Source: an uncultured Rhodospirillales bacterium (GTDB taxonomy: Bacteria; Pseudomonadota; Alphaproteobacteria; Acetobacterales; Acetobacteraceae). From it: a stretch of DNA of 47,305 bases. The position numbers were made by a program, and so were the translations under genes. Positions 24,897 through 35,352 of the stretch are shown one piece after another. Location of the stretch: the NCBI GenBank assembly GCA_903893975.1, contig CAITOL010000080.1, positions 1 to 47,305 of the forward strand, written 5' to 3'. The notes under the pieces are model-generated. The model was given only the letters and a program-made list of their open reading frames with translations. It was not told where the DNA came from and did not search any database. Within the stretch, counting starts at the first letter, position 1. Each line of letters begins with the position of its first letter.

Positions 24897-25889
24897 CTAA
24901 TCCCAAGCCTGCACCGCCACTTCCCGCCGCAAGGTCGCGGCCTGCCGCGCGGCCTCGATACAGGCGATCAGATGCCCGGCGGCTTGCGCGGAAACGGCCG
25001 GTTTCGCCCCGCCAATCATCGCCGCCAGCGCCTGCCATTCGCGCTCCACCCCGCGCAGCATCCAATCCGGCTCAACGGCGTCCGCCAGGGTTTCGGCCTG
25101 ACCGTCACGCATAATCTGCACCGCGCCGCTCAGATCCAGCCGCACACTGCCAGCCTCGCACACGATCTCGGTCACGTTGACCATGGTCGTATCGCGGTAG
25201 CCGATGCTGGTCACCTCGCCCAACGCGCCCTCGGCAAAGCGCAGCAACAGCAGGTCGGTATCCGGCACCGCCTGCGGATGAAACAAATTCGCGGACATCG
25301 CCGCCACGGCGGCGACATCCTGCCCCATTAGCCATACCAGCCGATCCAGCGCGTGGATGCCGGCGGTCAGCAACATGCCGCCCCCGGTCTCGGCGGTCAG
25401 ATGCCACGGCCGCCGGTTGCCCTCCATCCACAACTTCGTCATCGCGCTGCGGCCAAACCGCACCGGCCCCAACGCCCCGGTCGCCAGATAGGCGCGGGCG
25501 GCCAGGCACGGAAGCACAAAGCGCATCAACTGCCCGACCAAAATCTGCGTACCCGCCTGCCTCGCCGCCGCCGCCATGGCGCGGCATTCCGCCAGGCTCG
25601 GCGCCATCGGCTTTTCCACCAGCACATGCTTGCCGGCCTCGGCGGCGGCGATGGCCGCCTGCGCGTGCAAATGATGCGGCAGGGTGATCAACACCACCGC
25701 CACCGCCGGGTCGTCCAACAATGCGCGCCAATCGGCATATGGCCGCCCGCCATAGGTCGCCGTGAATGCGCCCGCCGCCGTCAGGTCGCTGGCCGCGGCC
25801 GCCACCAGCCGAAACTGCGGCACCGCCCGCAACGCCTGCGCATGCACGGCGGCGAAATGCCCGGCCCCGGCAATCCCAACCCCGATCAT
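24897..25889 (-). CDS. Gfo/Idh/MocA-family oxidoreductase
   Basis: NAD(P)-dependent sugar or cyclitol dehydrogenase of 330 residues. N-terminal GVGIAGAGHFAAVHAQAL is the dinucleotide fold; KHVLVEKPMA is the family EKP motif; the second domain has GGGMLLTAGIHALDRLVWL with the catalytic-type histidine. ATG 25889 overlaps the upstream paralogue stop as ATGA. The long upstream frame is only a shadow of that paralogue. Likely acts on sugars taken up by the neighbouring transporter. Confidence 0.86.
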   Translation of the reverse strand: MIGVGIAGAGHFAAVHAQALRAVPQFRLVAAAASDLTAAGAFTATYGGRPYADWRALLDDPAVAVVLITLPHHLHAQAAIAAAEAGKHVLVEKPMAPSLAECRAMAAAARQAGTQILVGQLMRFVLPCLAARAYLATGALGPVRFGRSAMTKLWMEGNRRPWHLTAETGGGMLLTAGIHALDRLVWLMGQDVAAVAAMSANLFHPQAVPDTDLLLLRFAEGALGEVTSIGYRDTTMVNVTEIVCEAGSVRLDLSGAVQIMRDGQAETLADAVEPDWMLRGVEREWQALAAMIGGAKPAVSAQAAGHLIACIEAARQAATLRREVAVQAWD

Positions 25890-26857
25890 GCCCGAACCTC
25901 TGCCCGGGCGTAGATATGATCCGCCAATTGCATCACCCGCACATAATCGGCGAACCCGACCAAAGGCGCCCGTCCATCCCGCAAGCGCTGCAACGTATCG
26001 GCCATGAACGCCCGGTAGCGCGCCGCCGCCGGCAGCGGCGCCAGGCTGCGCACTGCCGCGTCGTGCAGCGTCGCCACCTCGAACGTGTCGCCACGGTCCA
26101 CCAGATACGCCCCCGCCGCGCCCACCCGCCACTCGAAGTCACCCCCCGGCGCGCGGGAGGCATAGGTGTAGCCGGTTTCAATCGTCACCACCGGCCCGCC
26201 CGGCCGATGCAGCGTCGCCAGCGCGTAGTCATCCACCGCCTCGTCATACATCATCGCCCCCACCTGGGCGGAGGCAATGTCCGGCAGCACCCCGCCGAAC
26301 AGCATCAGCGCCGCATCCAGCGCGTGCAGCCCCAGATTGCGCAACGCCCCGCCGCCGGCGATGGCGGGGTCGAGCATCCAGCCCACCCCATCGCTGCGAT
26401 AGCGGTCCGGCGGGCCGTTGATGATACGAAACTGCGCATGCGTGACCGCGCCGGCCGAGCCCTCCGCGCGCAGCCGCTCCAACGCCGCCCAAAGCGGGCT
26501 GCACCGGTTGGCCAGCGGCACGGCGACAAACGCGTTCGCCCCCGGCGCGATGGCGCATAAATCCGCCGTCGTCGGCGCTGCGGGCTTTTCCAGCACCATC
26601 GGCACGCCGGCCGCCAGCGTCGCCCGCGCCATCGCCGGCACTGCCAGCGGATGGCCCATCACCACCAGCAAATCCGGCCGCAACGCCAGCAGCGCCTCCA
26701 GGCTCACCGCCGCCGTTACCCCTGCCGCATCGGCGAAGGCGGTGGCAACCGCCGGCTCCGGGTCCCACACCGCCGCGACGCTGGCGCCGGCATGGCGGAT
26801 CGCGTCCAGATGCATCCCGGCATGCCAATGTCCAACCCCAGCAAGCCCCACCCGCAT
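25886..26857 (-). CDS. Gfo/Idh/MocA-family oxidoreductase
   Basis: Second member of the same family, 323 residues, diverged from the adjacent copy. GLAGVGHWHAGMHLDAI is the nucleotide motif; VPMVLEKPAAPT is the EKP motif; GGGALRNLGLHALDAALML follows. ATG 26857 is set by AAAGGAG seven bases upstream. It is divergent from the FadR-type regulator across 77 bp that contain a likely operator, so it should be controlled by that regulator. Confidence 0.85.
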   Translation of the reverse strand: MRVGLAGVGHWHAGMHLDAIRHAGASVAAVWDPEPAVATAFADAAGVTAAVSLEALLALRPDLLVVMGHPLAVPAMARATLAAGVPMVLEKPAAPTTADLCAIAPGANAFVAVPLANRCSPLWAALERLRAEGSAGAVTHAQFRIINGPPDRYRSDGVGWMLDPAIAGGGALRNLGLHALDAALMLFGGVLPDIASAQVGAMMYDEAVDDYALATLHRPGGPVVTIETGYTYASRAPGGDFEWRVGAAGAYLVDRGDTFEVATLHDAAVRSLAPLPAAARYRAFMADTLQRLRDGRAPLVGFADYVRVMQLADHIYARAEVRA

Positions 26858-26897
26858 CCGCCGCTCTCCTTTTGCTCGCGGCCGAAAGCCTCTCATA

Positions 26898-26915
26898 TTG
26901 ACAGATATCCTACAA
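26898..26915. promoter_or_regulatory. Probable operator for the FadR-type regulator
   Basis: TTGACAGATATCCTACAA is an imperfect palindrome centred on GATATC with TTG/CAA ends. It lies midway in the 77-bp divergent gap between the dehydrogenase and the regulator gene. TTGACA inside it could also be a -35 box, though no good -10 follows. Such placement is common for autoregulating GntR/FadR proteins. Confidence 0.4.
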
Positions 26916-26934
26916 GTGAGCAGGCTGCCGCCCA

Positions 26935-27690
26935 ATGTCCGAAACCTTCCCCCGTTCCTCCATTGTCCGCCTGCACCGGCCCAAGCTGCTGCACGTCTCG
27001 GTGCAGGAGAGCCTGAAGGCCTATATCGCGGATAACCGGCTGGCATCCGGCACCCCGCTGCCGCCGGAGGGCGAACTCGCGGCCCAGCTTGGCGTCAGCC
27101 GCGGCTCGGTGCGGGAAGCCATTCGCGCCCTGGAATCGCTCGGCATCGTCGAAAGCCGGCGCGGCATTGGCGTGTTTGTCGCCCGCTTTTCCTTCGCGCC
27201 TTTGCTGGACAACCTCGCTTTCGGCCTGCGCGACGCGCTGCGCGAAATCGCTGAAATGCTGCAAATCCGCCGCACGTTAGAAGTCGCGCTCATCGGTGAG
27301 GTCGTCGCCGAGGTGAGTGACGCCGATATCGCCGCGCTGCGCCGCATCACCGACCGGATGCAGGCGCGCGCCCTGCGCGGCGAATCCTTCGCCGAGGAAG
27401 ATCAGGCCTTTCATCAGGCTTTGTTCGCCAGCCTCGGCAACGCCACGCTGCTGCATCTGATGGATGTGTTCTGGCTGGCGTTTTTCAAAGTTGCCGCCGA
27501 TCTCACGCTGGATAACCCGAACCCGGTTGCCACCTGGCGCGATCATCACGGCATTGTCGATGCGCTGGCCGCGCGCGATGCGGCTGGGGCGCGGGCGCGC
27601 CTCGAACAACACTATGACGGGATCACCCGTCTGCTTGCGCATAACCGGGCGCCATGCCCGGACCCAACACAACAGAAGGAAACGGCCTGA
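26935..27690 (+). CDS. GntR-family transcriptional regulator, FadR subfamily
   Basis: Regulator of 251 residues. The winged helix-turn-helix covers about 20-90 (GTPLPPEGELAAQLGVSRGSVREAIRAL and RGIGVFVA as two parts of it). An all-helical FCD ligand-binding domain follows, with the metal-site histidines probably in AFHQALF and RDHHGIVDAL. FCD regulators usually answer to sugar acids or organic acids, matching the operon it heads. Its stop shares one base with the next start (TGATG). Confidence 0.88.
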   Translation: MSETFPRSSIVRLHRPKLLHVSVQESLKAYIADNRLASGTPLPPEGELAAQLGVSRGSVREAIRALESLGIVESRRGIGVFVARFSFAPLLDNLAFGLRDALREIAEMLQIRRTLEVALIGEVVAEVSDADIAALRRITDRMQARALRGESFAEEDQAFHQALFASLGNATLLHLMDVFWLAFFKVAADLTLDNPNPVATWRDHHGIVDALAARDAAGARARLEQHYDGITRLLAHNRAPCPDPTQQKETA

Positions 27691-29273
27691 TGCGTCGCAG
27701 AACTGTCGCCAAACTTGGCTTGTCGTCGTTGTTGCTCAGCGCAACCGGCCTCACCCTCCCCGCGCAGGCGCAGGATCTGCGCACCATTACCGGCGGCTTC
27801 GATGTCGGCCCCGGCGGCATGCCCGGCAACTTCAACCCGATGACGGCGACGGCCGGCTTCACCTGGCTGAGCCTGTATTTCGAGCCGTTGATCACCTACA
27901 GCGCCGAGTTGGACAAATTCGTCGGCCTGCTCGCCAAAAGCTTTGAGATGAGCGCGGACCAAACCAGCTACACCTTCCATCTGGCGGACGCGAAGTGGCA
28001 CGACGGCAAGCCCTTCACCGCCGATGATGTGCGCTTCACCTTCGACCTCGCGCGCAATGCCGCCAGCGGCTCCAACTTCGCCGCCCGCCTGTCCGGCATC
28101 ACCGGCGTCACCGCGCCGGATGCCCATACCGCCGTCGTCAAGCTCAGCGCCCCCAATGCCGGCTTCCTCGATACCATCACCAAAGTGATGATGCTGCCGG
28201 CGCACGCCATGGCCGCCATCCCGGTGGCCGATGTGGCCCGCAACGCCTGGTGGTCCACCGCCCCGATCGGCACCGGCCCGTTCAAGTTCAACCGCTACGT
28301 CAACGGCCAGTATGTCGCCCTGGTCGCCAACCCAGACTACCGCCTGGGCGCGCCGAAGGTGGACCGGGTGGTCAACCGCTACTTTGAAAACACCGCCGGC
28401 GCCGTTGCCGCCCTGCGGTCGGGGGAAATCCAGTTCTCCTACGTCGAATCCGACGATGTGCCGAACTTCCGCGCCGATAAGAATTTCCGTGTTATCGAAG
28501 GCAATTCCTATGTGGTGAACTATCTCGGCTTCAATCAGGAAGTGCCGCTGTGGAAGGATGTCCGCGTCCGCCGCGCGGTGATGCACGCGATCGACCGGGC
28601 CTCGATCATCAAAACCATCTATGGCGGCGCGGCCTTGCCGGCCAATTGCGGCTATGTCGCCCCGGCCTTCGTCCCCGCCGGGCTGGACCCGTATGCCTAC
28701 GACCCCGCCGCCGCGCGCAAACTGCTTGAAGACGCTGGCTGGGCCAAAATCAACGGCGATAAGCCGATCACCCTGATCACCTATTACAACACCCCGCAGG
28801 CGTCGAACGTCATGGCGGCGATCCAGGCGATGCTGGCGCAGGTTGGCATCAACGTCGTGCCGCGCATTGTCGACGTGCCGACCTATAACGCCACCGTCTA
28901 CGCCGCCAAGCCAGACTTCAACGCCTTCCCGCTGGTCTATGCCGGGCTGCAGAATGGCCCGGACCCGTCGGGCATCAATATCGGCCTGAACGAAAAGCAG
29001 ATCCCGCCGGCCGGCGCCAATATCATGCGCGTCCGCATGCCCACCGTCACCAGCGCGTTCGATGCCGCCTTGGCGGAAACCGATGCCGGCAAACGCCCGG
29101 CGCGCTATCAGGCGGTGTGCAAGGCGATGAACGAGGACCTGCCCTGGGGCACGCTCTGGGTCACCTCGCGCTACGGCGTCGTGTCCAACAAGCTGAAGGA
29201 CTTCACCTGGGTGCCGGCGCCGGCGGGTGGCCCGTATGATGCCCATCCGGAACGCTGGGCGCTGGCGACCTAA
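27690..29273 (+). CDS. ABC transporter substrate-binding protein, family 5 (DppA type)
   Basis: Periplasmic receptor of 527 residues with a signal peptide (about 1-27, cleavage near AQA-QD). Family text includes [21 protein letters not shown] in two parts, [30 protein letters not shown] and [17 protein letters not shown] 27690 has AGAAGGA upstream. It is the receptor of the complete transporter that follows. With an aldolase in the same operon, the ligand may be a sugar acid or glycoside rather than a peptide. Confidence 0.88.
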   Translation: MRRRTVAKLGLSSLLLSATGLTLPAQAQDLRTITGGFDVGPGGMPGNFNPMTATAGFTWLSLYFEPLITYSAELDKFVGLLAKSFEMSADQTSYTFHLADAKWHDGKPFTADDVRFTFDLARNAASGSNFAARLSGITGVTAPDAHTAVVKLSAPNAGFLDTITKVMMLPAHAMAAIPVADVARNAWWSTAPIGTGPFKFNRYVNGQYVALVANPDYRLGAPKVDRVVNRYFENTAGAVAALRSGEIQFSYVESDDVPNFRADKNFRVIEGNSYVVNYLGFNQEVPLWKDVRVRRAVMHAIDRASIIKTIYGGAALPANCGYVAPAFVPAGLDPYAYDPAAARKLLEDAGWAKINGDKPITLITYYNTPQASNVMAAIQAMLAQVGINVVPRIVDVPTYNATVYAAKPDFNAFPLVYAGLQNGPDPSGINIGLNEKQIPPAGANIMRVRMPTVTSAFDAALAETDAGKRPARYQAVCKAMNEDLPWGTLWVTSRYGVVSNKLKDFTWVPAPAGGPYDAHPERWALAT

Positions 29274-29280
29274 GCCGCCA

Positions 29281-30249
29281 ATGCCGCCGCAGGTCAAATA
29301 TATCATCAAACGCCTGCTTGCCGGCGTGGCGATGCTGCTTGGCCTCAGCGTGCTGGTCTTCCTGCTGCTGCGCGCGGCACCGGGGGACCCGGTCGATGCC
29401 TATATCAACCCGTCCGCCGCGATGTCCCCCCAGGACCTCGCGGCGCTGCGGACTCGGTTCGGCCTCGATCAACCCTTGCCGGTGCAGTATCTGGCCTGGC
29501 TGCGCGCGGCCATCACCGGCGATCTCGGCTACTCGCTGCAAGGCACGGGGGACGCGGTGCTGCCGCTGGTGCTGTCGCATATCGGGCCGACCATGCTGCT
29601 GATGGGCGCCGGCATCACGCTGGCCGTGGTGTTCGGCATTGCCGGCGGCGTGCTCGGTGCGGTGCGCCGCAATGGGGCGGTGGATCTGTTGCTCTCGGTG
29701 CTCGCCTTTCTCGGCATTTCCAGCCCGGCGTTTCTCACCGCGCTCGTCGGGCTGTACCTGTTCGCGGTTCGCCTGCGGCTGGTGCCGTCCGGTGCGATGC
29801 TCACCCCCGGGGCGCCGTTTGCGCTTGGGGATCTGCTCGCCCATCTCGTGCTGCCCGCCGTGCTGCTCTCCATCGGCCACACGGCGCTGATCATGCGCTA
29901 CACCCGCGCCTCGATGCTGGAAGTGCTGAACGCGGATTACGTCCGCACCGCCCGCGCCAAGGGCGTGCGGGAATTCAGCGTCGTCGCCCGCCACGCGCTG
30001 CGCAACGCGCTGCTGCCGGTGGTCACCCTGATCGGCTCCACCATTGGCCTCGCCATCGGTGGCGCGGTTTTCATCGAAAGTGTGTTCAACTGGCCCGGCA
30101 TGGGCTTGCTGATGGTCACCGCCGTCCGCGCCCGCGACTATCCGGTCATCATGGGCGCCGCGCTGGTGATCGGCGCCTTCGTGCTGCTGCTGAATTTGCT
30201 GACCGACCTGGCCTATGCCGCCGTCGATCCGCGCATCAAGGTGGGCTGA
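29281..30249 (+). CDS. Peptide-type ABC transporter permease (DppB type)
   Basis: Inner-membrane permease of 322 residues with about six helices. It begins [20 protein letters not shown], as DppB proteins do. The EAA loop is [24 protein letters not shown] (seen around residues 220-245). The last helices precede DPRIKVG at the C-terminus. Two bases separate it from the next permease. Confidence 0.88.
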   Translation: MPPQVKYIIKRLLAGVAMLLGLSVLVFLLLRAAPGDPVDAYINPSAAMSPQDLAALRTRFGLDQPLPVQYLAWLRAAITGDLGYSLQGTGDAVLPLVLSHIGPTMLLMGAGITLAVVFGIAGGVLGAVRRNGAVDLLLSVLAFLGISSPAFLTALVGLYLFAVRLRLVPSGAMLTPGAPFALGDLLAHLVLPAVLLSIGHTALIMRYTRASMLEVLNADYVRTARAKGVREFSVVARHALRNALLPVVTLIGSTIGLAIGGAVFIESVFNWPGMGLLMVTAVRARDYPVIMGAALVIGAFVLLLNLLTDLAYAAVDPRIKVG

Positions 30250-30250
30250 C

Positions 30251-31114
30251 ATGGCCGCACGCAGCCAGGGCCCGATGCGCCGCGCGCTGGGCCGCTTCGC
30301 CAGCAACCCCGCCGCTTTGGCCGGACTCGCCATTCTGCTGCCGCTGCTGCTGGCGGTGATCGCCTATCCGCTCTGGCTGCATTTCGGCCCGAATGATGTG
30401 GACCTGATGGCGCGCAACGCCCCGCCCGGTGCGGCACATTGGCTCGGCACCGATGGCGTCGGCCGCGACGTGCTGGCCCGGCTGATGCAAGGCGGCCGCA
30501 CCTCGCTGCTGGTTGCGGTGCTGTCGGTATCGCTGTCGCTCGCCATCGGCTTTGTGGTGGGCGCGCTGGCAGCCTTTGGCGACCGCTGGGCGGACAGCAT
30601 CGCCATGCGCTGCGTCGATCTGGCGATGACCCTGCCGCCGGTGATCCTGCTGCTGGTACTCGCCTCCATCATCGGCACCGGCATTGGGCCGACCGTCTGG
30701 GTCATCGCGCTGCTGTCCTGGCCGGTGCTGGCCCGCATGGTCCGCGCCCGTTTGCTGGAGGTGCGGGAGCGCGATTTCGTCATCGCTGCCCGCGGCATGG
30801 GGGCCGGCACGCTGCATTTGCTGTTCCGTCACGGCCTGCCCAATGCGATCGACATCATGGTGGTCTACGCCACCTTGCAAATCGCCAACGCCATTCTGCT
30901 GGAAGCCGGCCTGTCCTTCCTCGGCCTCGGCATTCCGCCACCCGCGGCAAGCTGGGGCAACATGATGAACGCCGCCCAATCCACCGTCGTGCTGGAGCAG
31001 TATGTCTGGCAATGGATGTCCCCCGGCGCCACGCTGGTGCTGACGGTGCTCGCGATCAACTTCATTGGCGACGGTCTGCGCGACGCCTTTGATCCCCGTT
31101 CTGGTCTTAACTGA
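30251..31114 (+). CDS. Peptide-type ABC transporter permease (DppC type)
   Basis: Partner permease of 287 residues. The family mark [21 protein letters not shown] is visible as HWLGTD and GRDVLARL. The EAA loop reads [23 protein letters not shown]. The end, [11 protein letters not shown], is typical of DppC. It forms the channel with the DppB-type protein. Confidence 0.88.
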   Translation: MAARSQGPMRRALGRFASNPAALAGLAILLPLLLAVIAYPLWLHFGPNDVDLMARNAPPGAAHWLGTDGVGRDVLARLMQGGRTSLLVAVLSVSLSLAIGFVVGALAAFGDRWADSIAMRCVDLAMTLPPVILLLVLASIIGTGIGPTVWVIALLSWPVLARMVRARLLEVRERDFVIAARGMGAGTLHLLFRHGLPNAIDIMVVYATLQIANAILLEAGLSFLGLGIPPPAASWGNMMNAAQSTVVLEQYVWQWMSPGATLVLTVLAINFIGDGLRDAFDPRSGLN

Positions 31115-31126
31115 GGTATCCCGCTG

Positions 31127-32044
31127 ATGTCGAAATTCCATGGTGTTATCCCCCCCGTCGTCGTACCGCTGACCCCGGGCTACGAGGTGGATTGGCCCAG
31201 CTACACCAGGGTGCTGGAACACCTGATCGCCGGCGGCGTGCACGGGCTGTTCGTGCTCGGCTCCACCAGCGAAGTGGTGTTTCACGACGAAGCCACCCGC
31301 CGCCGCATCATCGAACATTCGGTCAAAATCGCCGCCGGCCGCATCCCGGTGCTCGCCGGGGTGATCGATCCGGCAACCGACCGGATGATCGGCCATGCCC
31401 GCGCGGCGCGTGACGCCGGTGCGGCCGCCATCGTGGTGACCGCGCCGTTCTACACCCGCACCTCGGCGCCGGAGATCGAAGACCATTTCCGCTATGTCCG
31501 CGATGCCGTCGATCTGCCGCTGGTGGCCTACGACATTCCGGTCTGCGTCCATTCCAAGCTCGACCGCGCGATGGTGGTAAGGCTGGCGCGGGAAGGGGTG
31601 ATCGCCGGGCTGAAAGACAGCAGCGGCGACGACGGCAACTTCCGCTACGTGCTGCACGACCTGGCCGACCGGCCGGATGTGTTCCTGATGACCGGGTCGG
31701 AAATCGTGGTCGATTCCGTGCTCGCCATGGGCGCCCACGGCGTCGTCCCCGGCCTCGGCAATGTGGACCCGGTGGGCTATGTCCGGTTGTGGAACGCGGC
31801 CCAGCGCGGTGATTGGGCGGCGGCGAAGGCCGAGCAGGAACGGCTCTGCCGCCTGTTTGAAATCGTCTGGCAAGGCGTGCCCCGCACCTCGGCCGGCGCA
31901 TCCGGCGTCGGCGGCTTCAAAACCGCGATGCGCCGCCTCGGCATCATCCAGACCAACCTGATGGCCCGCCCGCAACGGTCGCTGAATGACGAGGAAGCCG
32001 CCCGCATCGACACCATCCTGCGCGCGACCGGCCTGCTCGCCTGA
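31127..32044 (+). CDS. Dihydrodipicolinate synthase / N-acetylneuraminate lyase family aldolase
   Basis: Class I aldolase of 305 residues that joins or splits pyruvate and an aldehyde. The Schiff-base lysine is Lys163 (GLKDSSGD), with Tyr135 (VAYDIP) and the GSTSE motif (45-49; GTTGE in DapA) for the keto acid. Being placed between permease and ATPase genes of a transporter, it is unlikely to be the housekeeping DapA; a 2-keto-3-deoxy-sugar acid aldolase or dehydratase is more probable. GAGGT precedes ATG 31127. Confidence 0.87.
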   Translation: MSKFHGVIPPVVVPLTPGYEVDWPSYTRVLEHLIAGGVHGLFVLGSTSEVVFHDEATRRRIIEHSVKIAAGRIPVLAGVIDPATDRMIGHARAARDAGAAAIVVTAPFYTRTSAPEIEDHFRYVRDAVDLPLVAYDIPVCVHSKLDRAMVVRLAREGVIAGLKDSSGDDGNFRYVLHDLADRPDVFLMTGSEIVVDSVLAMGAHGVVPGLGNVDPVGYVRLWNAAQRGDWAAAKAEQERLCRLFEIVWQGVPRTSAGASGVGGFKTAMRRLGIIQTNLMARPQRSLNDEEAARIDTILRATGLLA

Positions 32045-32046
32045 GC

Positions 32047-33072
32047 ATGGACCCGGCCATCCCCAATGCCCCGGTGCTCGACGTGCAGGGAATGCGGACC
32101 GTCTTCCGCACCCGCGACGGCGAAACCGTGGCCATTGAGGAGATCGACCTCACCGTCCCCGCCGGGCGCACTTTGGCGCTGGTGGGGGAAAGCGGATCGG
32201 GCAAATCGGTGGCCAGCCTGTCGGTGATGGGCCTGCTGCCGCACGGCATCGGCCGCATGACGCATGGCCGGGTGCTGTTCGCCCCGCCCGGCCAGCCGGC
32301 GCGCGACCTGGCGCAGTTGAACCCGGAAGCGCGCCGCCACGTGCGCGGGGCAGAGATCGGTATGGTGTTTCAGGAGCCGATGACCAGCCTGAACCCGGTC
32401 TTCACCGTGGGCGATCAGGTGGCCGAACCCTTGCGCGTGCATCGCGGGCTGAACCCGCAGGCGGCGCTGCAAGCGGCCATTGGCCTGCTCGATCAGGTCG
32501 GCATCCCCGAACCCGGCCGCCGGGCCAGCCAATACCCGCACGAACTCTCCGGCGGGCTGCGCCAGCGCGTCACCATCGCCATGGCGCTGGCGTGCAGCCC
32601 GGCGCTGCTGATTGCCGATGAACCCACCACCGCGCTCGATGTCACCATCCAGGCGCAGATCCTCGCGCTGCTGCAACGCCTGCAACAGGAGCGCGGCATG
32701 GCGATGCTGTTCGTCACCCATAATCTCGGCGTGGTGGCGGAAATCGCCGATCAGGTCGCGGTGCTCTATGCCGGGCGGGTGGTGGAAACCGGCCCGGTCG
32801 CCGATGTGTTCCACGCCCCGCGCCATCCCTATACCGCCGGTCTGCTGGCGGCCATGCCGCGCCTTGGCGCCGCTTCGGCGCTGCGCCGCGCCAATCTGCC
32901 GCTGCCCACCATCGCCGGCACCGTGCCCAGCATTGCCGACCGGCCGCGCGGCTGCGGCTTCGCGCCCCGCTGCGCGCTGGCGACCGACGCGTGCCGCGCC
33001 GCCCCACCCCCGGTGCTGCCGGTCGCCCCGCATCGCACCAGCCGCTGCCTTCGCTGGGCCGATCTGCCATGA
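32047..33072 (+). CDS. Peptide-type ABC transporter ATP-binding protein (DppD type)
   Basis: ATPase of 341 residues. Walker A GESGSGKS, signature [15 protein letters not shown], Walker [14 protein letters not shown] and the switch histidine in [11 protein letters not shown] are intact. The C-terminal oligopeptide extension has the four-cysteine type text [15 protein letters not shown]. Two bases after the aldolase gene, so translation is coupled. Confidence 0.9.
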   Translation: MDPAIPNAPVLDVQGMRTVFRTRDGETVAIEEIDLTVPAGRTLALVGESGSGKSVASLSVMGLLPHGIGRMTHGRVLFAPPGQPARDLAQLNPEARRHVRGAEIGMVFQEPMTSLNPVFTVGDQVAEPLRVHRGLNPQAALQAAIGLLDQVGIPEPGRRASQYPHELSGGLRQRVTIAMALACSPALLIADEPTTALDVTIQAQILALLQRLQQERGMAMLFVTHNLGVVAEIADQVAVLYAGRVVETGPVADVFHAPRHPYTAGLLAAMPRLGAASALRRANLPLPTIAGTVPSIADRPRGCGFAPRCALATDACRAAPPPVLPVAPHRTSRCLRWADLP

Positions 33073-34013
33073 CCGACGCATTGCTCCAGGTGCGCGGCCT
33101 CGCCAAGCGCTATGGCCCGATCACCATCGTGGAGAACATTTCCTTCGACCTGCATCGCGGCGAAGTGCTCGGCATTGTCGGCGAATCCGGCAGCGGCAAA
33201 ACCACCATCGCCCGCGCCCTGCTGCGCCTGATCGAACCCAGCGCCGGGTCGGTGCAGTTTGCTGGCCAGAACCTCGCCACCCTGCCGGCCCGGGCGCTGC
33301 GCCCGTTACGCGCCCGGTTGCAGTATGTGTTTCAGGACCCGTATTCCAGCCTGTCACCGCGCATGACGGTGGGGGAAATCCTCACCGAGGGGCTGCGCAT
33401 CCAGGGCATCGGCCCGCAGGCCGCCCGCCTCGCCCGGGCGCGACAGGCCCTGGCCGATGTCGAACTGCCGGACGACGCGATCAACCGCTACGCGCACGAG
33501 TTTTCCGGCGGGCAACGTCAGCGCATCGGCATCGCCCGTGCTTTGGCCTTACAGCCGGAGGTGCTGGTGGCCGATGAACCGGTCTCCGCGCTCGACGTGT
33601 CCATCCAGGCCCAGGTCATCAACCTGCTGCGCGGCCTGCAACAGCGCCTCGGCCTGGCGATGCTGTTCATTTCGCACGACCTCGCGGTGGTGGAATATCT
33701 GTGTGACCGGGTGATGGTGCTCTATCTCGGCCGTATCATGGAACTCGCCCCGTCGGACCGGCTTTATAGCCAGCCGGCGCATCCCTATACCCGCGCTTTG
33801 CTCGCCGCGGTGCCGCAGCCAGACCCCGCCCGGCGTGGCCATCGCCACCTGCTCGCGGGCGATATTCCCTCCGCCGCCGCGCCGCCATCGGGCTGCGTCT
33901 TCCGCACCCGCTGCCCGAACGCGCAGCCAGAATGTGCAGCAAACGTGCCGAGCCTGCGCGAAATCGCCCCCGGCCACTGGAAAGCCTGTCTGCGCGACGA
34001 CCTGCCGGCTTAG
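33069..34013 (+). CDS. Peptide-type ABC transporter ATP-binding protein (DppF type)
   Basis: Second ATPase, 314 residues. Walker [24 protein letters not shown], signature [15 protein letters not shown], Walker [14 protein letters not shown] and [12 protein letters not shown] are intact; the C-terminal extension has [17 protein letters not shown] 33069 overlaps the DppD stop as ATGA. Its stop overlaps the opposing deaminase stop by four bases (TTAG). Confidence 0.9.
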   Translation: MTDALLQVRGLAKRYGPITIVENISFDLHRGEVLGIVGESGSGKTTIARALLRLIEPSAGSVQFAGQNLATLPARALRPLRARLQYVFQDPYSSLSPRMTVGEILTEGLRIQGIGPQAARLARARQALADVELPDDAINRYAHEFSGGQRQRIGIARALALQPEVLVADEPVSALDVSIQAQVINLLRGLQQRLGLAMLFISHDLAVVEYLCDRVMVLYLGRIMELAPSDRLYSQPAHPYTRALLAAVPQPDPARRGHRHLLAGDIPSAAAPPSGCVFRTRCPNAQPECAANVPSLREIAPGHWKACLRDDLPA

Positions 34014-35350
34014 GCGGCCAGCGCCCGCGCCGCCGCGCCGTGGGCCCGCATCAACCCGCCCAGATCCAGCCCGGGAATCTGCCCGTCCTCCACCACCCAA
34101 CGCCCGGCCACCATCACCCGGTCCGCCCGATGGGCGCCGCACACCACCAGCGCCGCCAGCGGGTCCAGCGCGCCGGAAAAGCGCAGTTCGTCCAGCCGGA
34201 ACAACGCCAGATCCGCCGCCGCGCCCACCGCAATGCGGCCCAGTTCCGGCCGGCCGATGCAGGCGGCAGACCCGGTGGTGCCCCAGCGCAACGCGTCCAG
34301 ATGGCTCACCTGTGCCACCCCGTAGCGGCCGCGTTGCAACAGATACGCCGCCCGCACTTCCTGCATCATGTTGGACCCGTTGTTGGACGCCGATCCATCC
34401 ACCCCCAGCCCGACCGCCACGCCCGCCGCTTCCATCTCGCATACCGGGCAATGGCCGGAGGCCAGGATCTGGTTGCTACAGGCGCAATGCGTCACCCCGG
34501 TGCCGGCCCGCGCCAGCCGGGCCATTTCACCTGGGGTGAAGTGCACCCCATGCGCCAGCCAGGTGCCCTGATGCAGCCAGCCGCACGCTTCCAGATAATC
34601 CAGCGGCCGGCAGCCGTGCAGGTCCTGGCAGAACCGGTTTTCATCCTCGGTTTCCGCCAGATGCGTATGCAACCGCACCCCCTCGCGCGCCGCCAGTTCG
34701 GCGCTGGCCCGCATCAGCCCGGTGGAAACACTGAACGGTGAGCACGGCGCCAACGCCACCTGCACCATCGCCGCCGCATCCGGCTGATGGTAGCGGCGGA
34801 TCAGCCGCAGGCTATCGGCCAGGATGGTCTCCGCATCCTGCACCACGGAATCGGGCGGCAACCCGCCGTCTTTCTGCGACCGATCCATCGACCCGCGCGT
34901 GACGGTGATCCGCATGCCCAGGCGCTGTGCGGCGGCAATCTCGATATCAATTGCGTCCTCCAGCCCCGGCGGGAACACGTAATGATGGTCCGTGGTGGTG
35001 GTGCAGCCCGACAGCAGCAACTCCGCCAGCGCCACCGTCACCGCCAGTTCCAGCGCCTTCGGGGTCAGCCGCGCCCAGACCGGATACAACGCCGTCAGCC
35101 AGCCGAATAATTCCTGGTTCATCGCCGCCGCATTGGCCCGCGTCAGCGTCTGATAGAAATGGTGATGCGTGTTGATCAGCCCGGGGATCACCACATGCGC
35201 GCTGGCATCGAACACGGCCGTGGCATCGCTTGGCTGCCCGCCGCCTGGCACCAGTTCCACAATCTGGCCGCCGCGCACCACCACGCCGCCGCCGGCATTG
35301 TCCGCCAGCACCGCCAGCGGATTGCGCAGCCATAATGCCGGCTCGGTCAT
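34010..35350 (-). CDS. 8-oxoguanine deaminase (amidohydrolase family)
   Basis: Converts 8-oxoguanine to uric acid and ammonia. The 446 residues follow the characterised Pseudomonas aeruginosa enzyme closely: NTHHHFYQTLTRA with metal ligands His62 and His64, SGCTTTTDHHYVFPPGL, RGSMD-S-KDGGLPPDSVVQ, LAPCSPFSVS, HTHLAETEDE and GLGVDGSASNNGSNM. ATG 35350 follows the upstream permease stop by two bases. With a BMP-type nucleobase transporter upstream, the group looks like salvage of oxidised purines for nitrogen. Other guanine or isoxanthopterin-like substrates remain possible. Confidence 0.9.
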   Translation of the reverse strand: MTEPALWLRNPLAVLADNAGGGVVVRGGQIVELVPGGGQPSDATAVFDASAHVVIPGLINTHHHFYQTLTRANAAAMNQELFGWLTALYPVWARLTPKALELAVTVALAELLLSGCTTTTDHHYVFPPGLEDAIDIEIAAAQRLGMRITVTRGSMDRSQKDGGLPPDSVVQDAETILADSLRLIRRYHQPDAAAMVQVALAPCSPFSVSTGLMRASAELAAREGVRLHTHLAETEDENRFCQDLHGCRPLDYLEACGWLHQGTWLAHGVHFTPGEMARLARAGTGVTHCACSNQILASGHCPVCEMEAAGVAVGLGVDGSASNNGSNMMQEVRAAYLLQRGRYGVAQVSHLDALRWGTTGSAACIGRPELGRIAVGAAADLALFRLDELRFSGALDPLAALVVCGAHRADRVMVAGRWVVEDGQIPGLDLGGLMRAHGAAARALAA

Positions 35351-35352
35351 CG

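Noticed and set aside
30236-31975. 579-codon minus-strand open frame across the DppC and aldolase genes
   Set aside because: Covers two well-supported genes on the other strand and has no recognisable domain; typical of GC-rich DNA.
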